A model generated the notes under the pieces. The model saw only the letters and a list, made by a program, of their open reading frames with translations, did no database searches and was not told where the DNA came from. 64,000 bases of DNA from Actinotalea soli. Lineage in GTDB: Bacteria; Actinomycetota; Actinomycetes; Actinomycetales; Cellulomonadaceae. A program made the translations under genes and the position numbers. The DNA lies in assembly GCF_017565425.1 (NCBI RefSeq), contig NZ_JAGEMK010000010.1, forward strand, positions 62,001-126,000. The letters run 5' to 3'. Positions 52,472 through 61,647 of the stretch are shown piece by piece. The number at the start of each line of letters is the position of its first letter. The first letter of the stretch is position 1.

Positions 52472-53868
52472 GTCTCGGCGAACCACGCCGACCAGGCCTC
52501 GCCCGAGAGGGGAGTGCCGAGGCGCTGCGCGGCGCCGAAGGGGGTGACGCCGTCGTCGAGGCTCACCGCGGCGAGCTCGACCGGGTCGATCCCGCTGATC
52601 TCGGCGAAGTGGAAGATCGTCGCGGCGATGGAGTGGAGGCAGCCGGCGTCGTCGTCGAACAGGGCGTCGTCGGTCGGGATGGTGGGCGCGACGCCGCCGG
52701 CGCACTCGGCCAGGTACGCGGCCCATGGGCTGGAGGTCAGCTCGCCTACCTCAGCACCACCGCTCAGGTAGGCGATCTCCTGGGCCCTGGCCCACCCGTC
52801 GATCGTGAGGCGGGACGGCGACGCGGTGCGAGGTGGAGTGTCGATGAACTGCAGCACGTGGGTGAACTCGTGCACGAGCACCAGGTCGAGGACGTCGTCT
52901 GCGGTGGCGAACGGGCCGAGCACCACATGTGCCCCGGTCGGGAGGGCGCTGGTCGCGAACTCGGGTGCTAGCTCAGGGGCTCCTCGACCCGGGAGATACC
53001 CGGCGAGGGTGAAGCCCCGAGAGGCCCAGGTGAAGGTCTCGTCGGCAGCTCCGTTGAGCCACTGTACGAAGGACTCATCGTCACTCGTCGCGAACACGAC
53101 GAAGCCGTCGAGCGGTGCCTCGTGACCGTGCCGCACGGCGTAGTCGTCGCGGGCCCATGCGGAGACCGGAGCGCCGACCCGGGCGATCTCGGCGACGAGG
53201 TCCTCCTCCCCGGGCAGCCCCGCTGCGACGATGCCGTCGCCGGCGGCGACGACCAAGGGACCCTCGTCCCAGGGCCGCGCCTCCCTGCCCGGAACCCACC
53301 CGCTGATCACCGGCCCCGCGGGGGTGACGTCCACCTCGGCGACGTAGATCGAGCCGAAGGTGAGGAGCGGCCCTCCGGCGACGGGCCGTTCCTCGCCGAC
53401 CATGGTCTGCGCGTAGCCCATGTCGGCGCCGAGGACAACGACGATCTCACCCCCGTCGGCGTCGGCGCGCACGTCCTCGACGTCATCGGCCGGGGAGATC
53501 ACGGCCGTGGTCCAGCCGAGCGCGTCCATGTTGTCCCACCACAGCGTCAAGGGCTCGACGGCGGTGCCGGTGACGTGGCTCATGAAGGCCTCGCGGTCCT
53601 GGGCGGCGAGGGCCTCGTTGAGCGTGACGTAGAGCGGGGCGAGGTCGAGCTCGCCGCTGGTCGCGGTCGCGGTCGCGGTCGCGGTCGCGGGACGCTGCTG
53701 TGCTGCGGGGGGTGCGGGCAGGGCGTCGCTGACCGACAGGGCGAGCACCGCCCCGCCAGCGAGCACCAGGTGCAGCACCGTGCTGATGACGATGGCGAGC
53801 ACCAGGACCCGGCGGCGGTTCGGTGAGGCCTCCTCCGCTCGAGGGGCTGCAGGGGGATGGTGCGTCAC
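52462..53868 (-). CDS. Membrane-anchored HExxH protein, copy 1
   Basis: 468 residues. One membrane segment (VLAIVISTVLHLVLAGGAVL) near residue 30, then an Ala-Thr run (PATATATATATS, coded by a GGTCGC repeat), a domain with LDLAPLYVTLNEALAAQDRE typical of NTF2-like folds, and from about residue 330 a zincin part: LVLVHEFTHVLQFIDTPP (HEFTH) with downstream EIAYLSGGAE. The outer location and HExxH suggest a metallopeptidase but no family match is known to me. GTG at 53868 is 5 nt after GAGG; another GTG at 53883 is in frame. The last 81 nt are identical to those of the next gene. Confidence 0.68.
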   Translation of the reverse strand: MTHHPPAAPRAEEASPNRRRVLVLAIVISTVLHLVLAGGAVLALSVSDALPAPPAAQQRPATATATATATSGELDLAPLYVTLNEALAAQDREAFMSHVTGTAVEPLTLWWDNMDALGWTTAVISPADDVEDVRADADGGEIVVVLGADMGYAQTMVGEERPVAGGPLLTFGSIYVAEVDVTPAGPVISGWVPGREARPWDEGPLVVAAGDGIVAAGLPGEEDLVAEIARVGAPVSAWARDDYAVRHGHEAPLDGFVVFATSDDESFVQWLNGAADETFTWASRGFTLAGYLPGRGAPELAPEFATSALPTGAHVVLGPFATADDVLDLVLVHEFTHVLQFIDTPPRTASPSRLTIDGWARAQEIAYLSGGAEVGELTSSPWAAYLAECAGGVAPTIPTDDALFDDDAGCLHSIAATIFHFAEISGIDPVELAAVSLDDGVTPFGAAQRLGTPLSGEAWSAWFAETYL

Positions 53869-54007
53869 GCCGACCTCGTTCACCCGGGGCGCGCACCCTG
53901 CCCTGCCGCGCCGATCGACGGAAGCGTAGTGGTCCCGACGACGGGTGAGGGGGAATGCGCACGGACTCTCGTGCGCGCTACGGCCGGACGGGTGATCGCG
54001 GCGACGA

Positions 54008-55390
54008 TCAGCGGTAGGTCTCGGCGAACCACGCCGACCAGGCCTCGCCCGAGAGGGGAGTGCCGAGGCGCTGCGCGGCGCCGAAGGGGGTGAGGCCGTG
54101 GAAGGTGCCGACGTCGGCGAGCTCGACCGGTGCGATCCCCTGGGTCTCGGCGAAGGCGAAGATCGTCGAGGCGATGGAGTACGCGCAGCCGGCGTCCTCA
54201 CCGGTCAGGTCGTCGTCGGTCGGGATGGTCGGGGGCTCGCCCGCGGTGCACTCGGCCAGGTACACCGCGTACGGCCCCGAGGTCGGGTAGGAACCTCCGG
54301 TCAGGAAGGCGAGCTCCTGGTAGGTCGCCCATCCCTCGACGGTGACGAGCGGCGGCGAGGTCGACCACGTGGGGTTGTCGACGAACTGCAGAACGTGGGC
54401 GAACTCGTGGACGAGCACGAGGTCGAGCTCCTCGGTCTCCACCGCCAGCGGGCCGATCGCCACCAGGCCGCCGGTGGGGAGCACGCCGGTCGCGAGCTCG
54501 GGATCGAGCCCTGGGGTGTTCCCCTGGGGGAGGAAGCCTGCGAAGGCGAAGCCTGTCGGGTCCCACGCGAGGGTCTCGCCCTCGACCCCCGAGAACCACC
54601 GCATGAAGGGGTCCTCGTCCTCGGTGGCGAAGACGACGAACCCGTCGAGCGGCGCCTCGCGACCGTGCGTCGCCGCGTAGTCGTCACGGACCCAGGTCGA
54701 CATCGGGGCGCCGACCCGGGCGACCTCGGCGAGCAGGTCCTCCTCCCCGGGGAGCCCGGCGACGACGATCCCTTCCTCCTTCGCGACGCTGAGCAGCTCC
54801 TCGTCCCACGGTCGGGGCTCGCCCCACGGGCTCCACCAGCTGATCACGGGCCCGGCGGCGGTGATGTCGACGGCGGCCACGTACAACGAACCGAGGGTCA
54901 GGAGGTCCCCGCCCCCCGCGCGCCGTCCTTCGCCCGTCAGGGTCTGCGCGTAGCCCAGGTCAGACCCCAGGACGACGGCGATCTCGCCCCCGGTGGCCGT
55001 GGTGCTCAGGGCCTCGTCGTCGGCGGGGGAGATCGCGGCCGTGGTCCAGCCGAGCGCGTCCATGTTGTCCCACCACAGGGTCAGGGGATCGACGGCGGCG
55101 CCGATCACGTGACTCATGAAGGCCTCGCGATCCTGGTCGGCGAGGGCCTCGTTGAGGGCCGCATAGAGCGGTGCGAGGTCCGTGTCGGTCACGGCGGCAG
55201 GGCGGGCCTGCGGCGCGGGAGGTGCGGTCCAGGCGTCGTGGTCCTGGAGGGCGAAGACCACCACGCCGCCGAGCATCAGGTGCACCACCGCGCTGACCAC
55301 GACGGCGAGCGCGAGGACCCGACGGCGGTTCGGCGTCCCGGGGGCGGGTCGGGGGGCCGGTCGGGAGGTCGGAAGCGGGTGGTGCGTCAC
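54008..55390 (-). CDS. Membrane-anchored HExxH protein, copy 2 (tandem paralogue)
   Basis: 460 residues. Same architecture as the copy at 52462-53868: membrane segment VLALAVVVSAVVHLMLGGV, NTF2-like DLAPLYAALNEALADQDREA, and HEFAHVLQFVDNPTWSTS. The N-terminal and promoter sequences (a common ACGAGG GTG and CCACTACGC upstream) and the last 81 nt match copy 1, while the middle has diverged to roughly 60-70% at protein level by eye. This tandem pair may specialise on different substrates. GTG at 55390 follows ACGAGGTCGGC. Confidence 0.68.
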   Translation of the reverse strand: MTHHPLPTSRPAPRPAPGTPNRRRVLALAVVVSAVVHLMLGGVVVFALQDHDAWTAPPAPQARPAAVTDTDLAPLYAALNEALADQDREAFMSHVIGAAVDPLTLWWDNMDALGWTTAAISPADDEALSTTATGGEIAVVLGSDLGYAQTLTGEGRRAGGGDLLTLGSLYVAAVDITAAGPVISWWSPWGEPRPWDEELLSVAKEEGIVVAGLPGEEDLLAEVARVGAPMSTWVRDDYAATHGREAPLDGFVVFATEDEDPFMRWFSGVEGETLAWDPTGFAFAGFLPQGNTPGLDPELATGVLPTGGLVAIGPLAVETEELDLVLVHEFAHVLQFVDNPTWSTSPPLVTVEGWATYQELAFLTGGSYPTSGPYAVYLAECTAGEPPTIPTDDDLTGEDAGCAYSIASTIFAFAETQGIAPVELADVGTFHGLTPFGAAQRLGTPLSGEAWSAWFAETYR

Positions 55391-55572
55391 GCCGACCTCG
55401 TTCACCCGGGGCGCGTGCCTGCCCTGCCGCGCCGATCAGGGGAAGCGTAGTGGCCCCGGCGATCCCCTCAGGTCCGGGGTGCCCGCGTCGATGAAGAGGT
55501 ACGCAGCGCACCGGGGCGAACCCGGTCCTGGGCACCGTGCTCGGGTCGCGCCCTGAGGTCCGGGAGGGGCTC

Positions 55573-55821
55573 GTGCCGTTCATCACCACCGTCGAGACCG
55601 CCACCGACGGCCACACCGGTCACGCGCCGCTGCGCCTGCGTCGGCCCACCCTCCCGGCCGCCGTCGCGGCTGTCGGCGAGCTCGCGCAACGGCTGGGCAC
55701 CACGGGCCGTGAGCGCATCGTGCACGCGAGCGTGCTCGAGGTCGACGACGCCGAGAACGTCATCCGCGTGGTCGAGCTCGGCGGGTGCGTCCCGACCCAG
55801 CGCGTCGCCCCCCGCGGCTGA
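55573..55821 (+). CDS. Small hypothetical protein
   Basis: 82 residues with no cysteine cluster or signal. VPFITTVETATDGHTGHAPL, AAVAAVGELAQRLG, IVHASVLEVDDAENVIRVVE. GGAGGGG precedes the GTG at 55573; the open frame begins earlier (55537) but lacks a ribosome binding site. No family recognised. Confidence 0.5.
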   Translation: MPFITTVETATDGHTGHAPLRLRRPTLPAAVAAVGELAQRLGTTGRERIVHASVLEVDDAENVIRVVELGGCVPTQRVAPRG

Positions 55822-55960
55822 GGTCTCCCGGGCCGACGCGCGCCGTACTCCGTCCGCCCCTAGCGTGGACCGGGTACCGCCGTCCGGAGGCCCTCTCGGT
55901 CCGCGCCGCTGACCGCCTGCCCCACCGGACCGGCACCGCGAGCAGCTCGGAAGGACCGGC

Positions 55961-57514
55961 ACGATCCAGAAGCGCACCTCCGGCACCGTCTTCTACGTCT
56001 CGGTCGGCCTCGTCGTCGCTCTGGTCACCACGGGTGCCGTCGCGCCGGAGCGCCTCAGCACCGTCTCGGGCGCAGCGCTCGCGTGGGTCAACCAGACCTT
56101 CGGGTGGTTCTACATGCTCGCGACGACGCTCTTCGTCCTCGCCTGCTTCTTCCTGGGGTTGGGCCCGTACAAGCACATCCGACTGAGCAAGAAGGGCCGG
56201 GGGCCGGACTACTCGTTCTTCACCTGGCTCGGTCTGCTCTTCGCCGCCCGGATGGGGGTGGGGCTGGTCTTCTGGGGGGCCGCCGAGCCGATCCTGCACT
56301 ACGTCGACCCGCCGCCGGGGATCGAGGCGGAGACCGACGAGGCGGCGCGGGCGGCCCTGACGTACAGCGTCTTCCACTGGGCCCTGCAGCCGTGGGGCGT
56401 CTATGCGATCGTCGGCCTCGCCCTGGCGTACTTCAAGTACCGCAAGGGAAAGCCCGGCCTGATCAGCCACTCCTTGAGCCCCCTGCTCGGCGAGCGGGTC
56501 GAGGGCCCGACCGGGAAGGTCATCAACATCGTGGCGACCGGTGCGACGGCGGTCGGTGTCGCGACCACCTTCGGCCTGAGCGCGTTGCAGGTCAGCGGTG
56601 GGATGTCGGAGATCTTCCCGGTGCCCAACACGGTCGTGACGCAGATGGTCGTCATCGCCGTGGTGACGGGCCTGTTCGTCATCTCCTCCTTGTCCGGGGT
56701 GGACAAGGGGATCCGCTACTTGAGCATGACGAATCTCGGGGTCGCGATCGTCCTGCTCAGCGCGGTGCTCGTCCTCGGCCCGACGTCCTTCCTCCTGGAG
56801 AGCTTCACCACCTCGGTCGGCACCTACGTGAGCGACTACTTCGACCTGAGCCTGTCCCTCGCGCCGTACTCGGACGGCGCCTGGCACGGCGAGTGGACGA
56901 TCTTCTTCTGGGCCTGGGTGATCGCCTGGGCCCCCTACGTGGGGATGTTCATCGCGCGGGTCTCGCGGGGGCGGACCGTCCAGGAGTTCGTGCTCGGCGT
57001 GCTGCTCGTCCCTGCCGTGCTCGGTGCGCTGTGGTTCGTGGTCATCGGCGGGACGGCGCTGGACCTGCAGACCAGGGGGATCGCGGACATCGCCGGCCCT
57101 ACGCAGGAGAGCGAGGAGCTCGCCCTCTTCCTCACGCTGCAGAGCCTGCCCGGGGGGCTCGTCCTGAGCCTGCTCGGACTGCTGCTCATCGTGATCTTCT
57201 TCGTCACCTCGGCGGACTCCGCGAGCTACGTGCTGGGCGTCCTGTCCTCGCGGGGGTCGATGGTGCCGAGCAAGCTCGTCCGGCTCGTGTGGGGCGGGCT
57301 GATCTCGGCGACCGCCGCGGTCCTGCTGCTGAGCGGAGGGCTCGAGGCGCTCAGGGCGGTGGCGATCGTCGCGGCGCTGCCCTTCGCGGTGGTGATCTTG
57401 ATGATGGTGGTATCGCTGATCAAGGCGCTGCGCCAGGACGTCGCGGCAGAACGGGACGAGGCCGTGGCGGAGGCGAGGCCGCAGGGCACGGAGGCGCGCT
57501 CCTCGGGAGGGTGA
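55961..57514 (+). CDS. BCCT-family transporter (betaine/carnitine/choline type), start codon not canonical
   Basis: 517 residues if it starts at ACG 55961. In frame, the region VFYVSVGLVVALVTTGAVAP encodes the normal first membrane helix, with GGAAGGA 5-9 nt upstream, but there is no ATG, GTG or TTG between the stop at 55910 and ATG 56114. Starting at 56114 would delete TM1. So either ACG (from ATG by one T-to-C change), ATC, or a sequence error applies. Family marks: FFAARMGVGLVFWGAAEPILH-type helix, WTIFFWAWVIAWAPYVG (TM8) and FIARVSRGRTVQEF. Sodium- or proton-coupled uptake of compatible solutes, matching the ectoine genes nearby. Confidence 0.85.
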   Translation, partial: TIQKRTSGTVFYVSVGLVVALVTTGAVAPERLSTVSGAALAWVNQTFGWFYMLATTLFVLACFFLGLGPYKHIRLSKKGRGPDYSFFTWLGLLFAARMGVGLVFWGAAEPILHYVDPPPGIEAETDEAARAALTYSVFHWALQPWGVYAIVGLALAYFKYRKGKPGLISHSLSPLLGERVEGPTGKVINIVATGATAVGVATTFGLSALQVSGGMSEIFPVPNTVVTQMVVIAVVTGLFVISSLSGVDKGIRYLSMTNLGVAIVLLSAVLVLGPTSFLLESFTTSVGTYVSDYFDLSLSLAPYSDGAWHGEWTIFFWAWVIAWAPYVGMFIARVSRGRTVQEFVLGVLLVPAVLGALWFVVIGGTALDLQTRGIADIAGPTQESEELALFLTLQSLPGGLVLSLLGLLLIVIFFVTSADSASYVLGVLSSRGSMVPSKLVRLVWGGLISATAAVLLLSGGLEALRAVAIVAALPFAVVILMMVVSLIKALRQDVAAERDEAVAEARPQGTEARSSGG

Positions 57515-57619
57515 GCGGGGTGGCCTCGCCTCGGGCAGGATGTCCCGGGGCGGTACGGGCCGCGCGAACCGCTTCGCCCTGATCGTTGCCGTGCCCGACG
57601 ACCCTGGAGGTGCTCGCCC

Positions 57620-58942
57620 ATGGACGACCTGCTCGCCGCCGTCCGAGCCGGGGACCTCCGGGCCCTGCGCGACCTGCTCGTCCTCGAGGACGTGCCGACC
57701 ATCGTGGACGAGCTCGAACGCCTGGACGCGGTGTCCCGTGCGATCGCCTTCCGTGCGCTGCCCAAGGACCTCGCTCTCGCGGTCTTCGAGGACCTCGACG
57801 CCGAGCTGCAGGGCGAGCTGCTCGACGCCATGCGTCAGGAGACGGTCGCCGAGCTGATCTCGGGCCTGGACCCTGACGACCGTGCGACCCTCCTGGACGA
57901 GCTCCCCGCCTCGGTGGCCTCGACCTTGCTCGCGGCGCTGTCCCCGCACGAGCGAGAGATGACCACCTCGCTGCTCGGCTACCCGCCAGACTCCGCCGGC
58001 CGACGGATGACCCCGCAGGCGGTGCACCTCCCGGTCCACCTGAGCGTCGGAGCGGCCCTCGACCACGTCCGCGCCCACGAGGCCGACGCGGAGATGATCT
58101 ACACGCTTCCCGTCGTGGCTGCCGGCCGTGAGGTGGTCGGGGTGGTGTCCCTGCGCCGCCTGTTCGTCACCGACCCGCAGGTCCCGCTCCGGGAGGTGAT
58201 GTCCGACCCGATCGTGGTGCGGGCCACCGAGGACCAGGAGGTCGCGGCGCGCTCGGTACGTGACCACGGCACCTTGGCCGTCCCGGTCGTCGACGGGGAG
58301 CAGCGCCTCCTGGGCCTGTTCACGGTCGACGACGCGATGCGCATCCTCGAGCACGAGGAGAGCGAGGACTTCGCCCGGACCGGAGCCTCGGAGCCCCTGC
58401 GTCGCCCCTACCTGGCGACCCGGGTGCTGGACCTCGTGCGCAGCCGGATCCTGTGGTTGTTCGTGCTCATCGCCGCCGCGGCCCTCACCGTCAACGTCCT
58501 CGAGCACTTCGAGGACACCCTCGCCGAGGTGGTCACCCTCGCGCTGTTCATCCCGCTGCTCATCGGCACCGGCGGCAACACCGGGGCCCAGGCCGTGACG
58601 ACCGTGGTGCGGGCCATGGCCCTGGGGGACGTGCGGTTCCGGGACCTGCCCCGGGTGGTGTGGCGCGAGCTCGTCACCGGCGCCCTCCTCGGGACGGCGC
58701 TCGCGGCGGTGGCGGCCGTCCCGGTGACCTTCCTCGTCGGGGGTGACATCGCCCTGGTGCTCGCCCTCGCCCTGGTCATCGTGTGCACCCTCGCGACGAC
58801 GGCCGGCGCGGTCATCCCCATGGTCGCCAAGAAGGTCGGGGTCGACCCGGCCGTGGTCAGCGCGCCGTTCATCACGACCCTGGTGGACGCCACCGGGCTG
58901 ATCGTCTACTTCGTCGTCGCGCAGGCCGTCCTGGGTCTCTGA
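57620..58942 (+). CDS. mgtE: Magnesium transporter MgtE
   Basis: 440 residues. N-terminal MgtE_N helical domain (residues 1-120, DLLAAVRAGDLRALRDLL ... LDELPASVASTLLAAL), two CBS domains (about 130-250: IYTLPVVAAGREVVGVVSLR, GTLAVPVVDGEQRLLGLF), and a C-terminal five-helix channel with GTGGNTGAQAVTTVVRAMALG and PFITTLVDATGLIVYFVVAQ. Mg-gated Mg2+ uptake in the inner membrane. ATG at 57620 follows CTGGAGGTG. Co-directional with the BCCT gene, 105 nt apart. I do not see an M-box riboswitch in the leader. Confidence 0.95.
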   Translation: MDDLLAAVRAGDLRALRDLLVLEDVPTIVDELERLDAVSRAIAFRALPKDLALAVFEDLDAELQGELLDAMRQETVAELISGLDPDDRATLLDELPASVASTLLAALSPHEREMTTSLLGYPPDSAGRRMTPQAVHLPVHLSVGAALDHVRAHEADAEMIYTLPVVAAGREVVGVVSLRRLFVTDPQVPLREVMSDPIVVRATEDQEVAARSVRDHGTLAVPVVDGEQRLLGLFTVDDAMRILEHEESEDFARTGASEPLRRPYLATRVLDLVRSRILWLFVLIAAAALTVNVLEHFEDTLAEVVTLALFIPLLIGTGGNTGAQAVTTVVRAMALGDVRFRDLPRVVWRELVTGALLGTALAAVAAVPVTFLVGGDIALVLALALVIVCTLATTAGAVIPMVAKKVGVDPAVVSAPFITTLVDATGLIVYFVVAQAVLGL

Positions 58943-58945
58943 CCG

Positions 58946-60613
58946 TCAGTGGTGGCCGCGGACCTTCATCTGCGGTGGCCGCCCGTCCGGGTCGACGAAG
59001 GCGCGGTACGCGAGGAAGGCCGTGCGGCGCTGCCGGGCGGTCGGCGTCGTCATGATGTGGGTGCGCAGGCGGCCCCGTGGCCGAGGGCCCTCGCAGCCCC
59101 CTGCGTACCAGGCGTCGAGGGCCGTGACGCTGCTGAGCAGGGTCTGGACGGCCTCGTCGGGATCCACGAGCCCCGTGTCGTCCGGCAGGTCCAGGTGCTC
59201 GCGCCACAGCTCGAGGCGCAGCCCTCGGGCGAAGACCCGCGCACCGTCCCCGAGGCCGCCCGGGTCGCGGGGCTCGCGCGGGTCCTGGGCGCCGTCGACC
59301 ACGGCCGCGGTGAGCTCGGAGTCATGGGTCCACGAGCGTCTGTTGAAGTTGTCGCTGCCCACGCTCGCCCACACGTCGTCGACCACGCACACCTTCGAGT
59401 GCACGTACACCGGGCGGCCCGTGTCGATCTCGACGTCCAGGATGTGCACCCGGTCCCCGCCGGCAGCCCGCACCACGTCCAGGGCCTGGGTGTGCGCGTG
59501 CAGCGCGACCGGGAAGGGGGCGTCGACCTCGTGGTCCGGGAACCGCGGCACGACGACGACGAGCTGCAGCCTGGGCTGGCGCCGCAGCGCCTCGGCGAAG
59601 ACCTCGGCGACGTCGGTCGACCACATGTACTGGTCCTCGAGGTACACGAGCCTCCGGGCCCGGCGCAGGGCCTTGGCGTAGCCCCGTGCCACGCTGCGCT
59701 CACCCTGGGGAGCGAACGGGTAGCCGGGGCGGCGCTGAGGGTACGTGCGCAGCAGCTGGACGGCGGCCGTCCCCCGGGGCTCGGGCGCAGGCAGCGGCTC
59801 GGGGAGCGGGGTGGGGCGGACGCGGGGGCGGTCCAGCAGGTGGCGGACCAGGTGACCCGGGCGGCGCGACAGGGACGCAGGGTCCTCCCAGCGCTCGCGG
59901 AAGCACTCCTCGACGTCGCGCACCGCAGGGCCCTGGGCCGTGATCTGCACGTCGTGCCATGAGGGCTTGCCCCCGTACCACCTGTTGAACGGCACGTGCT
60001 GGGCGTCGCCGTGATGGCTGGCGTCGTCGCCACGGCTGTGCGCGACGTCGATCCCCCCGAGGAAGACCCTGTCCAGCTCGGGGCGGCCGGGGTGGCGCAG
60101 CACGAAGAACTTCTGGTGATGACTGCCGAAGGGACGCACCCGTTGGTCCAGCAGGATCTGACCGCCCACGGCGTTGACCAGCTCAGCGAAGCGGCGGTTC
60201 TGCCGCCGGGCGAACCGCAGCCGGTCCATCTGCGAGCGCCAGATCAGGCCTCGGACGTCGACCCCGCGCCGCGCTGCCCGCGCCACGAGGCGGGAGATCG
60301 TCGTGCCGTCGTCGGCGACGATCTCATCGGGGTCGACCCGCCAGCCGGCGTAGAGGAGCAGGTCCCCCGAGCGCATCTCCTCGACGGCGGCAGCCAGGGC
60401 CCTGAAGTAGGGGCGACCGTGGACCAGGGGGCGGACGTCGTTGCCCTCGCTCCAGGTGCGCAGCCGCGTGTGGCGGTTGCCGCGCTGCAGGGCAGTGAGG
60501 AACCACGGGTGCGGCTGCTCGCTGTCCGCGAGGGCGGAGGCGGGCGAGGGCGCGTCGTCGGGCGCGGTCAGTCGCACACCCTGCCATCGCCGTGGGAGCC
60601 GGTCGGTGGGCAC
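58946..60613 (-). CDS. Phospholipase-D-like protein (two HKD motifs)
   Basis: 555 residues, cytoplasmic in appearance (no signal). The two catalytic motifs are GSHHQKFFVLRHP (about residue 165) and VYVHSKVCVVDDVWAS (about 405), each of the HxKxxxxD type, so the protein should hydrolyse or transfer phosphodiester-linked groups; substrates could be phospholipid, cardiolipin precursor or nucleic acid. LEDQYMWSTDVAEVFAEAL marks the second domain. The linker (residues 270-300) is Arg/Pro-rich. The start GTG at 60613 opens a basic Pro/Arg N-terminus. It is convergent with mgtE, with a 3-nt gap between stops. Confidence 0.88.
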   Translation of the reverse strand: MPTDRLPRRWQGVRLTAPDDAPSPASALADSEQPHPWFLTALQRGNRHTRLRTWSEGNDVRPLVHGRPYFRALAAAVEEMRSGDLLLYAGWRVDPDEIVADDGTTISRLVARAARRGVDVRGLIWRSQMDRLRFARRQNRRFAELVNAVGGQILLDQRVRPFGSHHQKFFVLRHPGRPELDRVFLGGIDVAHSRGDDASHHGDAQHVPFNRWYGGKPSWHDVQITAQGPAVRDVEECFRERWEDPASLSRRPGHLVRHLLDRPRVRPTPLPEPLPAPEPRGTAAVQLLRTYPQRRPGYPFAPQGERSVARGYAKALRRARRLVYLEDQYMWSTDVAEVFAEALRRQPRLQLVVVVPRFPDHEVDAPFPVALHAHTQALDVVRAAGGDRVHILDVEIDTGRPVYVHSKVCVVDDVWASVGSDNFNRRSWTHDSELTAAVVDGAQDPREPRDPGGLGDGARVFARGLRLELWREHLDLPDDTGLVDPDEAVQTLLSSVTALDAWYAGGCEGPRPRGRLRTHIMTTPTARQRRTAFLAYRAFVDPDGRPPQMKVRGHH

Positions 60614-60776
60614 GGCTCAACCGTGCCACACCGGCGGCCATGCTGCTGCGCTCACCACGCGCGACAGGGCCGGGACCGTCAGCGGACGATCCCGGCCCTG
60701 GGCGTGATCTGCGGGTCGGTGCCGGTCGGGCAGAGCCCTCGCGGCAGCAGCCCGACGAGGGCTCGTCCCCGACGGA

Positions 60777-60881
60777 TCAGACGCGGACGCGCCGCGGGTT
60801 GCTCACCGAGGAGTAGCTGTAGACCTGCGCCACGCTCTCCTCGCGGACCTCGCGCATGGCCTGCTCCTTGGCTTCGTTCAT
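60777..60881 (-). CDS. 34-residue small ORF with good ribosome binding site
   Basis: ATG at 60881 is preceded by AGGGGG 7 nt upstream. The peptide is helical and charged at the start (MNEAKEQAMREVREES), has VAQVYSYSSVSNP in the middle, and ends in an arginine-rich RRVRV. No cysteine and no hydrophobic stretch, so cytoplasmic. Codon use matches the genome, and no longer gene overlaps it. It sits 163 nt upstream of the phospholipase-D-like gene, in the same orientation. No function can be assigned; whether it is translated is not known. Confidence 0.55.
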   Translation of the reverse strand: MNEAKEQAMREVREESVAQVYSYSSVSNPRRVRV

Positions 60882-61151
60882 GGTGCCACCCCCTGTGTCT
60901 CGACGTGCTTCGTGTCTTGAGTCTGCGTACTGGACGCGTTCGGCGCATCCCCTGCGGGTGAATTCTGCGTTACATCTGCGCCGGGTGGCGAACGGGGGCC
61001 CTAGGGCCTAGGTCATCGCCGAGGCTCCCCGGGCCGGGCTCGGGCCGGTCCGCGCCGGATCTCGGAGGCCCTGAGCCTGGCGGTGGCGCGCCCGGGCTCG
61101 CACTTCCCTGTCCGATATGCCAGATTTGTCCCACTCGGTCTGGGAGGCGCG

Positions 61152-61616
61152 ATGCGGGGACGAACGGCGGTGCTTGGCCTCGCCCTGGCGGTGGGGGTCG
61201 GCACGGTGGTGCACACCGACCTCGTGAGCGCTCCTGCTGCGGTCTTCGCGCCGGCGTACGACGCCGTCACCCAGGCGAGCCTGCGCAACCTGGCCACCGC
61301 GCTGCAGTCCTACGCGCTGCTCGAGGGGGACCTCGACGCCGTCACCACCGCGGAGCTCGCGGACTGGGGCTGGGAGCCCCACGGCACCAGTGCGGTGACG
61401 CTCTGGGTGGACGGCACCGACTTCCTCGTCGTCGCCGAGGACGTGCGCCCCGGTGGCACTGCCTTCCAGCTCGAGGGCGGCGAGCAGGGGATCACCGCAG
61501 CGCATCGCCTCTCGCGTGATCTCGCGGCACTGACCGGCGCGGGGGTGGACCCGGGGGTCCTCATCGTGCGCGGGTTGCCGGCTGTCGCCACCGGACGAGG
61601 CACGGACCAGGCCTGA
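61152..61616 (+). CDS. Exported pseudopilin-like protein
   Basis: 154 residues. N-terminal hydrophobic stretch (RTAVLGLALAVGVGTVV) after MRG. The soluble part VTQASLRNLATALQSYALLE, ELADWGWEPHG, VTLWVDGTDFLVVAEDVRPG and AFQLEGGEQGI follows the pattern of pilin/pseudopilin globular domains (helix, then strands), but the prepilin peptidase site (GFTLIE-type) is absent, so if related to pilins it has lost processing. GGAGG precedes the ATG. Unknown function. Confidence 0.6.
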   Translation: MRGRTAVLGLALAVGVGTVVHTDLVSAPAAVFAPAYDAVTQASLRNLATALQSYALLEGDLDAVTTAELADWGWEPHGTSAVTLWVDGTDFLVVAEDVRPGGTAFQLEGGEQGITAAHRLSRDLAALTGAGVDPGVLIVRGLPAVATGRGTDQA

Positions 61617-61647
61617 GCCTGCGGTGCGCGGGGGCGGCGCGACCCCG

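Noticed and set aside
57515-57619. M-box riboswitch before mgtE
   Set aside because: The 105-nt leader has no conserved M-box core and is too short.
55760-58507. 915-codon minus-strand frame opposite the BCCT and mgtE genes
   Set aside because: Antisense shadow rich in Asp/Glu/Arg/His; both plus-strand genes have strong family motifs.
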